Shown: positions 32,392-44,893 of the stretch, piece after piece
How the letters are laid out: every line of letters starts with the position of its first letter
How positions within the stretch are numbered: position 1 is the stretch's first letter
Assembly: GCA_015501595.1 (NCBI GenBank)
Contig: JADNRX010000306.1
Span: forward strand, 1 to 64,000
DNA: 64,000 nt
DNA from: Hymenopellis radicata
Lineage: Eukaryota; Basidiomycota; Agaricomycetes; Agaricales; Physalacriaceae
Direction of reading: 5' to 3'
Position numbers and translations under genes: made by a program
Notes under the pieces: generated by a model
Databases searched by the model: none
What the model saw: only the letters and a program-made list of their open reading frames with translations
Told to the model about the DNA's origin: nothing

Positions 32392-33003
32392 TGTTCGAAT
32401 GCTGTAAAGCAGGTGTGGGGGAATGAATTTCAAGGCGGGAGGTTGGATGAAGAAGTGAGGAGTATGCTGAAGGACAATATGACGGTTATAAGGAAAATGA
32501 TGTGGCGGAGAAGAACAAGAACAACAAGTGCACTGAACAAGGAGATCTTAAAGTGGAAGCAAGGAAATGTTCGGGGCTGATCCGCATCACCGAAGTAAAA
32601 GCTCCGTGGAATAGGGCACAATTGTGTGGGAGACCGTCAACAATAGGTGGAAGCGGGCTATTGTCCGACGACGTGAGGTACCGCAATGCAAGGCAGACTG
32701 AAAGCGGGGGGGATTAACAGGAGTAGAATTGAGCTCACATGAATGCTTGACAACGCTTAAATCTGATGTTGACGGTGCTCGCTTCTACTCGCCATCAGCG
32801 CGCTTTGAATAGACCATGATCAATAAGCATTTTCAAGAGAGAAAGAGTCGCATTATGCGCACAACAGCGTTGAGAGTCGTACACAGGATGAACTTCGTAA
32901 AATTACTGTGGTCATCGTTGAAGAGCAAGCCGCGATTGAGTATGTTTCCTTTTTCGGCCAAACATGCGCACGCGGCACGCCTCCTTCTTGACCACCGACG
33001 ACG
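32392..33003. other. Divergent intergenic region
   Basis: Lies between the coiled-coil gene (minus) and the WHI2-like gene (plus), so likely contains both promoters. No separate gene is convincing. ORFs on both strands are short. Confidence 0.4.
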
Positions 33004-34156
33004 ATGGCGACCGCAACAATGTCCTCGTCGCCCATAACGCAGGTCTCGCAGAATCAGGTTCCCACTCATCACAACCTCCAGCCGCAGCTGCTCACCAGGC
33101 TGCACCTTGACCTCCGTGGGAAGCGCTTTGAAGTCGACCGCGAGACTATAATGAACATGCCTGAATCTGTCCTGCTCTGTCTATTCCCCAACGGACTCGT
33201 CCTCAGCCGACAGATGGACGGTCCTGACGGCGAGGACGAGGAGGAGGTCTACGCCGTCGACGTATGTCACCACTTTGGCTCATTACTTGAAATATCGTAA
33301 CATTTTCCAGTTCGACCCGGACTGCTTCAGTTATGTTCTATCCTTCTTTCGCGGGGCGTCAGAAACCTTTTATGGGACTGGGGGCCAGCCAGGTCTTTTT
33401 GCCGCGCAACAGCACCTGCAGGACAGCGCCCCGTCACCAGAATTCGCGCCCAACCAGAATCCCCTCATCACCAAGCAGGCTATCATCGTCCTCCGCGAGG
33501 AACTCGAATACTTTAGCATTCCTACCAAAGAGAGCAACGCCGCGACGGACGAAGCAGGCATCGCCAACCAACCCATGATCGACATGAAGAGACGGTGTGG
33601 CGAGTGGTTGATGGACAAAAAGAACATCTTTACTGCGCTCCAGAGGAATGTTCAACAAGGAGAACAACATGGCAGAGCAACATCTCATCGATATGCTGTG
33701 TATGAGGTGTGTTGACCGCGTTTTCATTCTTCTTTGTTGGACAGGACTGATGCTATGCTATTCAGTGGTTTCGACCGAGAAGATGAATGGGGCTTCCGAG
33801 CGCTTGAGCCCTCACGTTGCTGCATATCATCGATAGCACTGGTTTTGCTCAAGACCGGAATCACGCATCATGCGAATGGCGACCTGCCTGTTGAGGTCGA
33901 TTATCAACAGATGGCGACCGCCCAAAAACTCCTTCTATTCTGGCGAAAACCTGCGGTATGTTCACCCAAAAATAATCTGCAAGCATCTTTTGATGTACCG
34001 ACAGAGAAAATGTTGGTGGGATGGGATCGAAGTCGAGGTGCCTGGTGAGAAAGGCATCAAGCTCTGGGCGAGGAGGGTGTGGACTCTAGAGCTTAGCTTG
34101 GTCAGTTTTCTTGCTTTTATGGTCTTCTTCCTTCTAACGCCGCATTCCAGATATAA
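33004..34156 (+). CDS. WHI2-like BTB/POZ protein
   Basis: Five exons (33004-33261, 33311-33706, 33766-33955, 34005-34100, 34151-34156). The N-terminal domain reads LHLDLRGKRFEVDRETIMNM, PESVLLCLFPNGLVLSR, then FDPDCFSYVLSFFRGA, the BTB/POZ (T1-type) fold of fungal WHI2-like proteins. Downstream blocks are ITKQAIIVLREELEYFSIP, RRCGEWLMDKKNIFTALQRN, NKENNMAEQHLIDMLCM, SGFDREDEWGFRALEPSRCC and KCWWDGIEVEVPGE. Yeast Whi2 works with Psr1/2 phosphatases in the general stress and TORC1 response. Between ALQRN and NKENN one extra T (about 33652, AATGTTCAAC for AATGTCAAC) breaks the frame although both sides are well conserved. This suggests a sequence error or a very young mutation. Confidence 0.75.
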
Positions 34157-35245
34157 TACTTAGGGTTTCTTGCTTATATCGCTTGCATGGACTTTAATAT
34201 ACCGGACATCCACGTTACTTTGTGGATGTCATCATCGTTCATTGGTTCTGATAACAAGGGATACACTTGGTTACTTTCCGCCCTTTCCACGTAGCTCTGG
34301 CTTCCCTTTGATTCCTACTCTGGACTCTCATGGGTCGCAGTTCATTTACTGAGCGCCACTCTCCGGTTAGTCCCAATCTCACTTTGTGTCCGCGGCACGG
34401 CCACCATTGTTTATCTAGCTGCTGTACTCATGCATGGGTGAGGCTTTCATTCAGCGTGATCTTCGTTCATTTCCTTTTCCCATTCCCAGCAGGGTCTCGC
34501 CAATGGATTCGCGTTCATTTCGGATAGAGCATAACGCGACCGAGGGTGTGAAGGTCTCACGGTTCCTAGCGAACATGTACAGGTAATAGGTCCTGGGATA
34601 CTTGCCCGCACATGGTCCGCGTCCATACGCTTTGGGCGCATCTTGATTCCCATGCAGACCGCATCAGAGAGTGCAACAATCATGATGTTTGCTGCGTCAC
34701 TACTCCAAAGGGCACCGGTGCCTAGTCTGTCGCCACCAAGTCAAAGTGTCCGGCGTGTTCTTGTTACGAGTTTGGAAGAACAAAAGGCTTTTGTAGTGTT
34801 GAAAATTGATTCTGCTTGCTGGTGTTTTGTGTGAGATTGTTGATGTGTATCTGCCTGATTCTTGGACCATTTGTTGGTAGGGCAAAGAGTGATAACGGAG
34901 GGGCCGGAGCGGGGATTGACGAGAATGAGTCTGATGCCGGCACGTAGATTTTGTTTCAAAAGGAAACTCTGGCCCTTGCCCCGCCATCTGTTTCCTCTCC
35001 GACCGTCATTATCTATTTATTCAGACGGTGGCGTCGACGTCCGTTCCTTCACTGACTTGTATTTCTCGACTGCCGGACCCATCGCGCTTGCCACTAGACG
35101 CTAGCACCGCCTGAACTGCACAGAAACACCGAATAGGCCTTATTAGGTCCCGTCTCGCACTCCCATACCACCCACCCGGGCTATGATTAGCGTATTTAAC
35201 GCTCACCACTGAACGACACACGAAATACCACGAAATACCACTCCG
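34157..35245. other. No confident gene
   Basis: About 1.1 kb with short ORFs on both strands, none with a recognisable domain. The right part presumably contains the promoter, and perhaps a missed first exon, of the next gene. Confidence 0.4.
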
Positions 35246-37312
35246 ATGCCCACTTCTACACATCCCCGCCACAAAGTCACATTGATGCCATCGAGGCTGG
35301 TTCTTCCGATGGCCACGACAGCGCCAATGCATCGCCTAGGTCGCAGCAGAGTCGTCTCTCGACGTCGTCGTCGTCGTCGTCGAGCGAGGACTCGCACCAC
35401 GACCGGCGCCAGTCGCAGTACCATGACATCGGCTATTTGAATACCCTTGCACAGTCGGGTGCGGGGGACGGCCAGTTCAGGATTGTCCGGGGCCCAGAAG
35501 CTCGCCATATCCTAGGGCAGTACCAAAAGTGCGTTTTCTGTTACTTGGCGCGTGTTGCGAATGCTCATCATCCCACAGTGATGCGGTGTTCCGACACAAG
35601 TCCGGCCCGTTGGTTATTGCTCGCTCAGCGGTGACGAACACGGGACGCACGATAGTCGACTACGCGCGTACTTGGCGTGGAGACGTGAGCGCTCTTGTCT
35701 TGCATTGTCTACGCCCAAGCTAAACACGTTCTGCAGACCAAAGCGCACCGGAATAAAGGCCCTCGCAAGGACTTTTTATCAGGAGAATTCAAGCGGGCAA
35801 AGGATATTCAACAGTATTTCGAACACGAACTTACGACCAAGATCCCAGAGGAAGAGGCCGCCCAGCATGATCAACAGTTGAAGCATACTCTCAAAGAATT
35901 TGACAAGGAATTTCTGTCGTGAGTCACTTTTCTCTGCTTTGATTCTCATCTAACAACGTCGATAGAGCGACTGTCGATAATCTGGGCTCTCCATCCAAGC
36001 TACCCCATTCCAAGCATCCCTCACCACGTCATTCAGGCGATAAGACCCTCCCGCCCTCACCGGCAAACAAGGAACTCTCATTGACACCGTATGTTGTCAT
36101 ACATTCCGGACCTCAAATTTAGACTGACGCGTGTTAAAATTATTAGTCCCGACTCACGATCCCCTCGCCACTCCCCATCCAAGCACTCCGAGTCTTTACC
36201 TGGAACCTCCTCCGGGCACCGAAAGTCTTCACGGGAGAACAAGCATCCCGATGTCAACACCCTTCTCCCTCCGCCTTCGTCCGCGACCGCGAGTGTCCAA
36301 TCTATTCCACGTCTCGGTCCCATTCTCCAGGACCTAGCCGCACACGAACAGCCGCTGAGAATAGTAAACCCGGATCCGTACGTGTTCTTGCCATCTTTCT
36401 TCCATCTGCAGTCCTTGACGTGCCGTCTCTCCGGGCAGAAACTCTCCTACCGGTAGGATACATCTCAATCTGCTAGTATGAAACACGAACTGACGCGTTC
36501 ATCAGCGACTTCTTTCTCTTCCGAGGGTACGTTTCGGCACGCTGATCATGTTGACATACCTAATCCTTGTACTCCGTTAGGTAAATCTCAGAATCAGTAT
36601 GTGGATCATCTATCGCGACTTTACTGGATTTGACCTAATCGATCGACAGGCAGCTGGTGATTGTGGTTCTCGACGACCATGATGACTACAACGACTGGGA
36701 GCTGTGAGTCCTGCTTCGTTTCGTTCGTCGCCATCAGGTACCTAATAGATGTTACAGGAAGCATCCGACTGCAGTCCTTCGACGGACTCCCACCTCGAGA
36801 AAATCTCGCTGGGATGGCCCGCTCGTGGGCCGTGGAGACAGCTCAGAAGAACGAACGGAGAGCGTTGTTTCCCCATTGTCATCACATTCAAGGAACATCA
36901 CGCCGCCTGGCAATAGGACGCCCCGAAGAACGTGACTCCGTTGAAGATATCACCTCCTGTCTACGCGCTGCCGAAAACCTTTTCATTAGGGACGCCCGCC
37001 ACTGGATACGTACCACAAGTACCTGCGTATACGCCTCAGTCGATATACGCGCCCCCGGCCCCGTCCCCTTATTCGAGCTATGCTCCTGCCTCCGGACAGT
37101 CTTCGCCGTACGCGAGCTTCTCGCCGTATGGGACCGCGCTGTCACCGTTCGGGGGTTCGACTGTGACCTTGTCGCCAGCGAACGTGGGCTATACCAACCA
37201 AGGTTATGGTCCTTTCTCGCCGTACGCGACGTCTCAGGCTTCTCTTTCTCCTCCGTATGCGGCTGCGCCGATCAACTTGACTTCGCCTTCTTATCATTAC
37301 ATGGGACTCTAG
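35246..37312 (+). CDS. Ser/Pro-rich hypothetical protein, multi-exon
   Basis: A many-exon plus-strand gene. Confident exons: about 35250-35528 (SHIDAIEAGSSDGHDSANAS, nine Ser in a row, GYLNTLAQSGAGDGQFRIV), 35579-35684 (NDAVFRHKSGPLVIARSA), 35737-35918 (TKAHRNKGPRKDFLSGEFKR, FEHELTTKIPEEEAAQHDQQ), 35966-36088 and 36147-36377 (ILQDLAAHEQPLRIVNPDP). Further exons with less certain borders contain QLVIVVLDDHDDYNDWE and the last exon to 37312 ends with Pro/Tyr/Ser repeats (YAPPAPSPYSSYAPASGQSS). The first ATG (35246) is in another frame from the conserved reading, so the true start is probably an upstream exon. No family recognised. The C-terminus looks disordered. Confidence 0.6.
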
Positions 37313-37699
37313 TAGCGATATGGACATCAGCTAAATTGTAGGAGTATTTATATACATATCACCAAACTCGAACGTTCCTTTCAGCATTTAGTGTAAATAG
37401 TTTACTAGGCGTATCTTTTGGGATTTACTTTACAGTAGGGATTATAATGAAAGCTAAACAAATGGGTTGGAGGGGCTTGGGGCTGTAGGCCGAGGAGGAA
37501 GAACATAACATGTGGCACCATAATCAGAACTTTATTGACATTTTGACGACTAGCGTAAGATCAATTTCGAACATTGCTGTCAGGAAAGTCTCTTGCTTTG
37601 TTATTGCCTTCAAACGCCCGGCATCCCATGTGAGTCTGGATATAGATGGGAGGATGCGTGGTTGACATTAAGGGCGAGGCCCTCGGTGCCCTCGAAGAA

Positions 37700-38406
37700 T
37701 CACCGAGAAGATTCGTAACTTTCAGCTGGTACTAGTGGTAGATTAAAACGAAAAATTTCGTCGTCAAGATCTTCGTCTCGTCGGAGGTGAACGTTATCCG
37801 TAGCTCCGTCCTTCTCGAGACTGCGCAGACGCGAGTAGCAGTGCGGAACGTGATGCTGTACTAGAGGGTTGAGGGCAAATGAACTTTGGGGGAGCCATCT
37901 GCGTCGGACAAGGATGATACTGAGAAGAGGAATCACTGAGGATGTGTGCATCGCCGGAGCGTTCGATATTCCATAGAACTGGAACCTGTGGGAAAAGGAT
38001 TTCGACTGTGAAAGATCGTGGGTACCGGGTCCGTTCACTTCGTAGTCCGAGTAGAAGATAGTAGGTGCGGTGTGCGTGTATGTGTACTCGAGTAGGTGAT
38101 AAGTGAGAGAGCATGAGCGACGTGAGGATTGAGGATGTATAGACATGAATGCGGCATGTATGTTATCGTGATCGTTAGAACGGTCAACCAGGGCAAGAGG
38201 GTTACCCAAGTAAGTCCTGCAGGCAGTATGGCGTGCTGGAAGATCCAGCTCCTCGTGAGCAATAGTGGCAAAAAACATTTGAATGGAGGCGGGATGCCAC
38301 TTCCTACAGAGCTAAGCTGAGGATGTTGATAAGCGAGCTGCAGGTAATACTGATACAGGCTGAGGTATTCGTCAGAGCGGCGACTTGCGGCGTCCACCGT
38401 TTTCAA
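37700..38406 (-). CDS. Hypothetical minus-strand protein
   Basis: Two overlapping minus-strand frames look partly coding. From 38406 one reads MKTVDAASRRSDEYLSLYQY and YLQLAYQHPQLSSV. Downstream another reads RRWLPQSSFALNPLVQHHVP, HCYSRLRSLEKDGATDNVHL and RRDEDLDDEIFRFNLPLVPA, ending at 37700. A spliced gene joining the first part to the second through one or more introns is likely, but I cannot fix the junctions. No domain recognised. The flanking 37313-37699 and 38407-39056 contain no gene I can support. Confidence 0.4.
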
Positions 38407-39056
38407 TCAAGCTCAGTAGATCTGGCACCTTTAAGTTTTACGGAGCGTCAGACCAAACAAACGTCGTGAGATGAATGGCCAAAGCCACCGAAGACAGCAG
38501 CTCGATCCGTGAACGGCATAACGTTATGTCACGGAAGATACTCGTCGTCCCAGTCATCTCGGTCGCGGTCGTGCAGCGCGAACGCGCTCTTCGAAGATGA
38601 TGATCGGTGTGGACGATTCTGCCATCGTGACCGTGGGTAAATGAGCCTCGAGACTGACTGTTGTCGATCAAGATTCGACGGTGCTTTTCAGATGCTGTGC
38701 TTATGGCAAATTTCCAAGCAGAGATTCCCACAGTCGAAACCGCTTCACATGTATGTACTTTCCTGCATCAGAATTTCCGGCCTCAAACCAGGATCACTGC
38801 ATATCCAGCACTTGGGCTTACTTACGTCGCCACTCTTCCAAAGGCTGTTCTTCCAGGATGGCAAGGTAATCGACCGGTCCCCCTATATGAGTATCACGGA
38901 TGTACCATCATGATCATCATCAGTATCATCACGATATGATGATGGATTGACCTGGATTGACTGATGAAATTCGCATCGGTTGCAAACCCGATCCTCTACG
39001 GACAGGGTCTTGACTGCCCCCCGCCCTGTTAACTCTCCCCACAAGCTCTATGTCTC

Positions 39057-40395
39057 ATGCGTCTTCCTCTGGTATACCAGTGAGTGGGCGGGTATTTTTC
39101 CGTGTTACAGTACTCACACAACGACACTAGTGCGTTATTAGTGTACACTTTAGGCTGCGTTCGGGCCTTGGAGTTCACCCCGGTGCAAGTGAATGCAACT
39201 GGTGCTAGCACAAACTGGCAGCAGTCCTCCTCGGAGACTTATTCGTGGTACCTCGATGCGCGCCTCATCGTGAATGGTGAAACGGACAATACCGCCGCCG
39301 CAAAGGTCTCCATTGGCGCAGGTCCTGATCATTTGGCGGGTTTTGCGTTCGTTCCGTTGGACAAATCAGGTCTCTATGTTCTCACTGGAAGAAGCACAGC
39401 AGAGTATGTACCCTCATTGACATTCGAATCTTTCTTGACAGGCGTCTAGTGATTCTTTTATCCAGAACTCAGCCCACTTCAATTTCGTTGCGAGCGAGGC
39501 TTCTAGTCAGGCTGATGACGCCGGTTCTACTACAGCAGCAGTGACTACGACGCCGACGACATCTTCGACAACTTCAACGCAGGCGGCCGCCGTTACTACT
39601 CCTTCACTTGTATGAACTCTCTCAATTTGAGTTAATCTGCTGAGACTTTGACACCAGCTCGGTACTACAACACAATCCTTTTCGTCCGGTCTTTCTGGAA
39701 CATCACACTCCTTTCCCACCAGTTCTGTACCATCAAATTCAGTACGCTCTCTCTGATGGTTTCGGCGATGTTTCTGATTCTTGATACATAGGAGTTTACC
39801 TCTGGTTTCATCACCTCCAAAACACCTTCTGCGGAGGCGTCGAGCTTGTCTGTGTCCGGTACAAGCAGCTTGCCAATTTCACAGTAAGCATGCCTCCTTG
39901 TGAAGCATCCTAATTCAGACTGGAGCATTAATTGTTGATAGATCTTCTGAAGCCCCGTCGCCGACATCAACTCCCTCTTCAGGTACACCGGATAATCTTG
40001 CGCTCAAGATAGCGATCCCGCTATCAATCGTCCTCGCCATTCTTTTGGCATTGCTACTCTTCTTCTGCATAAGGCGGCGAAAACGGAGCAAAGCCCGAAC
40101 GCCTCCATTTGTCGTTGACAAATTTGTGACCGCTCCGAGTCGGCTCTTTGCAGAGGACAGGAAAGTTGAGCGATTTGGGTCTGAGGAGATGACTGTTCGA
40201 TCTGAGGCCCCAAGTCGTACGGTGCCAGTTTCGACTGTCGGTGCGAGGGAGGATACGGTAGTTACCGTAGCACCGACGGAAGATCCTGCTCTACGGCAAG
40301 AGGTAACGATGTTGCGAGCAGAACTTTTTAGTCTTCGAGAGCAGATGCAGGATCTGGTTACAGAACCACCGCCATCTTATGTACATAGCTCATAG
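39057..40395 (+). CDS. Single-pass type I membrane protein, Ser/Thr-rich ectodomain
   Basis: Six exons (39057-39079, 39131-39403, 39450-39609, 39658-39741, 39792-39883, 39942-40395) give 361 residues with all phases consistent. The first 51-nt intron joins MRLPLVY to HALLVYTLGCVRA, forming a signal peptide cleaved before LEFTPVQVNATGA. The ectodomain has a compact start (NWQQSSSETYSWYLDARLIV, IGAGPDHLAGFAFVPL) and a Ser/Thr-rich stalk (STTAAVTTTPTTSSTTSTQ) suited to O-mannosylation. One TM helix (IAIPLSIVLAILLALLLFFC) is followed by the stop-transfer IRRRKRSK. The cytosolic tail has a coiled coil (LRQEVTMLRAELFSLREQM) and ends PPPSYVHSS. The layout is like Mid2/WSC-type cell-wall sensors, but no WSC cysteines are present, so a sensor role is only inferred. 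Confidence 0.8.
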
Positions 40396-41051
40396 CTCGG
40401 TCAATCTACCGACTTGGCACCCGCTTGACTTGCGATGCTCGCATGCTTCAAGAACATTTCGGGGCAATAGGTCCGTTGGTCTCCTCCTTATTACGATATG
40501 CAAGCGCGCGAGGAGTTTCAGGAGTTCAAACTTGCCAACGCGTTATTTGTCTTTGTCTGTTGATCAGACTGATCCACCATCTACATTGCGCCACAGTTGC
40601 TGAGTTCCCTATTAGCCACGGAGCAGATATAAAACCAGCTCAAATCGCACGGGAGTACACAAAATCAAGAGTCTTATTCACCCTTTCGCCCTAGCGTGCA
40701 CTAATTAATCTTGATCTTTAAACCCGTCTTCTTGATCTTTGTGGCGATGGCCGTGTGCGCTTTGGCGATTCCGGTGTAGGTCGTCAACGTTCCTCGCATC
40801 CGAGTGTCTTCTGGTGCTTCTTTGTGTAGCGCCACTCGCAATGACGAAGTTGTCGCTCGTGAGGCTGTCCTTCGCGATCTGGAGGCTCACCATGGTGATA
40901 GATACGCGTGGTATTCGCGCAGAATATTGGAGTTTTTTAGGTTGCAACAGACGATGACGAGATGAAGGTTGCCGCCGAGGTCAAACAGACAATGGACGAC
41001 TACCGATAGACCCTCATTCAATAAACCCAGGTGAAAAAGGATAATAAATTT
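40396..41051. other. Gene scrap and spacer
   Basis: No full gene. At 40941-41007, after a plausible acceptor (TTTTTTAG), a short open stretch reads VATDDDEMKVAAEVKQTMDD and ends at a stop. It may be the last exon of a gene whose upstream part I cannot recognise in 40700-40940. Confidence 0.3.
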
Positions 41052-42030
41052 TTACGAGCTCGACACATCCGTCTCCACCATCGAATGCGCCCACACCGCC
41101 TTCTTATCCTCCTCCGAAATACTGTAATATTGACTCCCAATATCATTCCCATAATTGTCCTCCTGCTCCATCCGCCTTCCTTTGACTTGTCCAACAAAGC
41201 ATACAGCATATACTCCGCACACTCCTCCGCCGAGACCCCAGTGAAATAGAGCTGCAGCCAGATGAGGGGAGCGAGCAGCCGCATGGGCCACCACGTATAC
41301 AACTGCTCTACGGCAGGCGTCTCCACGATACCAGGGTATATATGCGTGAACCCAATCCCCGGATTCTGTTTCGCGAATTCCTAATTGCCACACGTCAAAC
41401 TCGAAGGACCTGTGAAAGAAAGAACAAACACGCACCTCAATCATGACGTCGTTATACACACATGGCTTCATAGCCGCCTTCCAACACCTGTAGTTCTTCC
41501 TCAGCCCCAGATTGTCCCGATCCACACCAATGTTAATCATCCCCGTGCCTAGCACCGACATCAGCTGCGCGTCCTCCCCTCTATCCCGCGCCACCTTGAG
41601 CAGAGGTAGCAACTGCTTAGCAAACTTGAACCGATTGTAATACCGCATAACCATCATCTTGTCCAGCCCCTCGTCCGTCTCGTCGCGTCCCGTCACACGG
41701 AAATACCCCGCAGACAGAACGAGAAAGTTGATCTTATCCACTCGGCTTTTGAGCTTCTCGCTCGTCGCGACAATGTTGCGCATCAGATACGCGTCGCAGT
41801 GCAGAAATTCGCGCGTGACGCCCTCGGACGGGAAGGGACGCGAACGTCTTTTCCGCAGCGGCGCGGTTGCGTCCTACGATGATCAGGTGCAGCTTTCCGC
41901 CGATGTACGAAGAGAGTGCCTTCGCCATGGCTTCTCCTACACCGGATGTGCCGCCGACAAAGACAGCGACGGGGGTATAGGTTGGCTTGAACGTGGCATT
42001 GGAGGCTCGAGCGTCCGCGAGTGAAGGCAT
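41052..42030 (-). pseudogene. SDR copy 3, frameshifted
   Basis: The ATG at 42030 starts MPSLADARASNATFKPTYTP with GGTSGVG. Two bases are lost after TFASLP (about 41825; SLPHPEG in copy 2). From 41783 the SDR frame continues: NFLVLSAGYFRVTGRDETDE, then PCVYNDVMIE, an intron (about 41436-41378), EFAKQNPGIGFTHIYPG and EECAEYMLYALLDKSKEGG. A second one-base loss after WSRR (about 41152) precedes the normal end AVWAHSMVETDVSSS. Tyr is kept and the Lys of Y-x3-K is again Met. It is the inverted duplicate of copy 2, which it resembles more than copy 1. It lies 1.3 kb downstream of copy B of the PF09820 family. Confidence 0.8.
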
Positions 42031-43005
42031 GGTAGGAGACGAAGAACCAATGGACGATCTTTGTATTCCCTGCAATTGTCGCTTGACAAATATGGATCAC
42101 GTACCGCCGGGCCTTGCGATGTTGCACCTTGTTGCAACCGTACCTGGACCTCCACGTCTTCGGTGGACTTGTGATCTCGCATTTCCCTTGAGAGTCGGGA
42201 AATATCAACTATCGCAGGGACGAGTATATACCGTGATTCTTACAGCAGTCGCCACTGTCGCCATCGCTCAATACCAATGTATGGCATTCACGCAACTGCT
42301 ACATATTGCGTACAAGAGAACTCGTTTGGAAAGGAAATCGAAGGAAGCCTTGAAATAAATCTGCAAGATCATCAAAAGGATATTTATTGAACGTGAACGT
42401 GCTGAAATACCATGGAACGGAGGTTGAGCGGTGCGTGAACACATCTGTTCAGATGCGTCAACCTGGCAAGTACATCCCATAGTAGCATCCCATTGCGGAG
42501 GTACTTCGAATGTCCCTGCATATAGATGAGTTCAGCCCCAGCTTGGACCCGAAGACTGTCAGAACGCGTCATTGTTGTCGGGACTGGAATCGCCGTTCAA
42601 CGTTCATGATGGGTTCTTGAAACTGTTTCCGACAGCATGTTCAGAAGGCAGGTAGGAGTGCAGGCGCCATAAGACAACCATTCTTCACGAACGTGGGCGT
42701 AAATGACAAGAGATGGGCGACAGAAAGGACGTATCACGGGAAATGACGGGAAGAGAGGGAGAATGAACAAGGCGACCGTGCTGTAAGAGCGCGAGGATTG
42801 ATCCAACTCCATTATCGCTCATTCGGTCTTCCAGCGTGGTAATATGTGGAGGGCTGCTTCTACAGCATCCTTGGCAGGAGATATCGCGTGCATTATCCGG
42901 TGGCTGCGTCGAGGAGCAGTGAACATGGTCGAGGTGAGATGGGCTTGATTAAAACTCCGCTCGTACTAGTAGGACAAAAACACGATCGCGTGATCTTGAG
43001 GTTCT
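42031..43005 (-). repeat. Upstream part of segmental duplication, copy B
   Basis: Reverse complement of about 16270-17460, as described for copy A. Frames are short in both copies, so no gene is called. Local differences include a longer spacer before the SDR start. Confidence 0.7.
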
Positions 43006-43306
43006 CGCATAATAACTTAGGCCCTGTTCGGTAAGATTGAGAATATTTTTCAACGTGTCGAAAGCAAACGTAGAATCGACAATATATCACTACCCAGCTT
43101 GTGCCTTGATTACGATGGCTCATCACTCCAAAGGGAACTTGAGGAAGATAGGCATGCTCGACGCGCGCCGCGCGCATGTAAACTTCAATTCAGAGTGAGG
43201 TAAAATATGTGGGGAATAAATATGTTAATTGCGGAGATTGGACTGTGAGATAGCATTTGTACGAACGGAGGTATGTAGAGGTATGTGCGACGGAAACAGA
43301 AAGCGT

Positions 43307-44893
43307 TTATTGCCGGTTAGGCTTGCCTACACGCTGCGCGAGGAGGTCCAAAACCTCCTGCATAGGATACACGGCGTCTGTTGATCCGGAAAATTTATAG
43401 CGAGACTTTGAACTGGTGTTGAAGTTACACGACTCGATACCGCGTTCATGGAGGTCTTGGATGACATCGCCGGCAGCGGGGTTCTTTCCCTCCAATACAC
43501 CATCCAAGGCCCTGACCTCCTTTTCCGTAAAGCCAAAGACCTCTTGCATGGCCGCGTCATGTGTGAGATCTATTGAAAAGCGCTCGAGACGGTCAAGATG
43601 GATGCCAGTGTACGCGTCCGTGACCACCTCGCTTGTCAAAATAGTGCGAACATAGTCGCCCTGGACATGAGACATAGAGACTGCAGCAAATAATTCCCTG
43701 TCCATATGAGACATCACTGCAGCACGGTCACTTTGTCGAGCACGAAGAACTGGAGAGTCGTAATTTTCGATGAGAAGAAGGGGAGGTGAACAAAATGACG
43801 CCTAGAGAACACCATAAGCAAATTATCAGAGCTTCGGATGGAGTTCGCACCGTAGCTAAAGTGAGTGTAGAGCCCGGTGTCGACTTCATGAAACTTTCAA
43901 CATCCTCAAATCCGAATAGATCCTCGTACGTCAGTATCAGCCGACGTATCTGAGAGTTGATATATTCGTGAAGCGACTCTGCGATGGTTGAAGCGTCGGC
44001 GGACACCCTGGAGAAGTCCAAGTGAAGAACGGGGTGCGTCGGAGAGAAGAAAGTGTCCTCATATTCGGGATATAAGGCCTCTATCAACGTCGGCGACGAC
44101 AGATCATCATAAACCTGCGACACCATGGACAGAAATGTCTTCATCCCGTATCCGCGTGGGCGACGAAGGATGATTATCTTGCCCGGGTCGCAGTGATCAA
44201 TCACCGAAACCGCAAAGGTCTTGTCCACTAGGAGCATGCCTGGCTGCGCAAGGAGCTGCTGGATGTTTGATACACGCGGTGAGGGTAACGTCTGCGTTCA
44301 TTTAGAGTGAGCGACTGGGAGACGCAAGGGCGGTTGAAACATACCTGTCCAGGTCCCAGTGAAGCCAGCAGGCGTTGTCCGACGCGGCGGAAGTTGACCA
44401 CAGATGTCTCTCGTTGCTCATTGCATGTGGAATGTACATCACCCGATGCCAGACACTTTGGGAGTGCGGTGGGCATAACGATTTCAACAATGAAGGACAA
44501 ATGATGATCATGTTCTCCATGCGTCGCTAATGCTGGAGGTTGGAACGCTGGGATGTGGTCGGACACAAAAGACTTGCCGTCGCGACTTATGTCTAACGCG
44601 ATGTCGGATTCAGATGGCCGGTAGTCGTGTAAAATTTCGGGGTTTATTAACACCTCGTTGCAGGTGAGGTTGGGGTGACTGTAGATCCTCCCCGTTGTCC
44701 TATGGGCTTCCCATGGCTTGAGGCACTGTATGTAATGGGCACCTAGTATCCTGGTGTAGAATGTCTCTAGGAGCATTTCGCGCCAACTGAGATCCGAACA
44801 CCGAAGGCAAACCACAAAGCTGTTGGTTACATGGTGCGAAATGCCAACATAAATGTCATAGTCGTACGGCAATGGCGCGCCGGTTTCTGCCAT
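43307..44893 (-). CDS. Alpha header + PF09820-like protein, intact copy B
   Basis: Three exons (44893-44345, 44291-43851, 43801-43307) give an unbroken 494-residue protein. Header 1-183: MAETGAPLPYDYDIYVGISH to LLASLGPGQ. AAA-like domain: GMLLVDKTFAVSVID (about 202-214), ILRRPRGYGMKTFLSMVSQV (P-loop-like, 224-243) and VLHLDFSRVSADAS, where the canonical RPRRFGKS P-loop is altered to RPRGYGMKT. Exon 3: LLLIENYDSPV for LIDEYDxP, TGIHLDRLERF, FGFTEKEVRALDG and the end VLDLLAQRVGKPNRQ. The acidic DE of the Walker-B-like block is EN here, so catalysis is doubtful. It lacks the nuclease end of copy E. It is the only member with all frames open, and may be the active copy. Confidence 0.8.
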
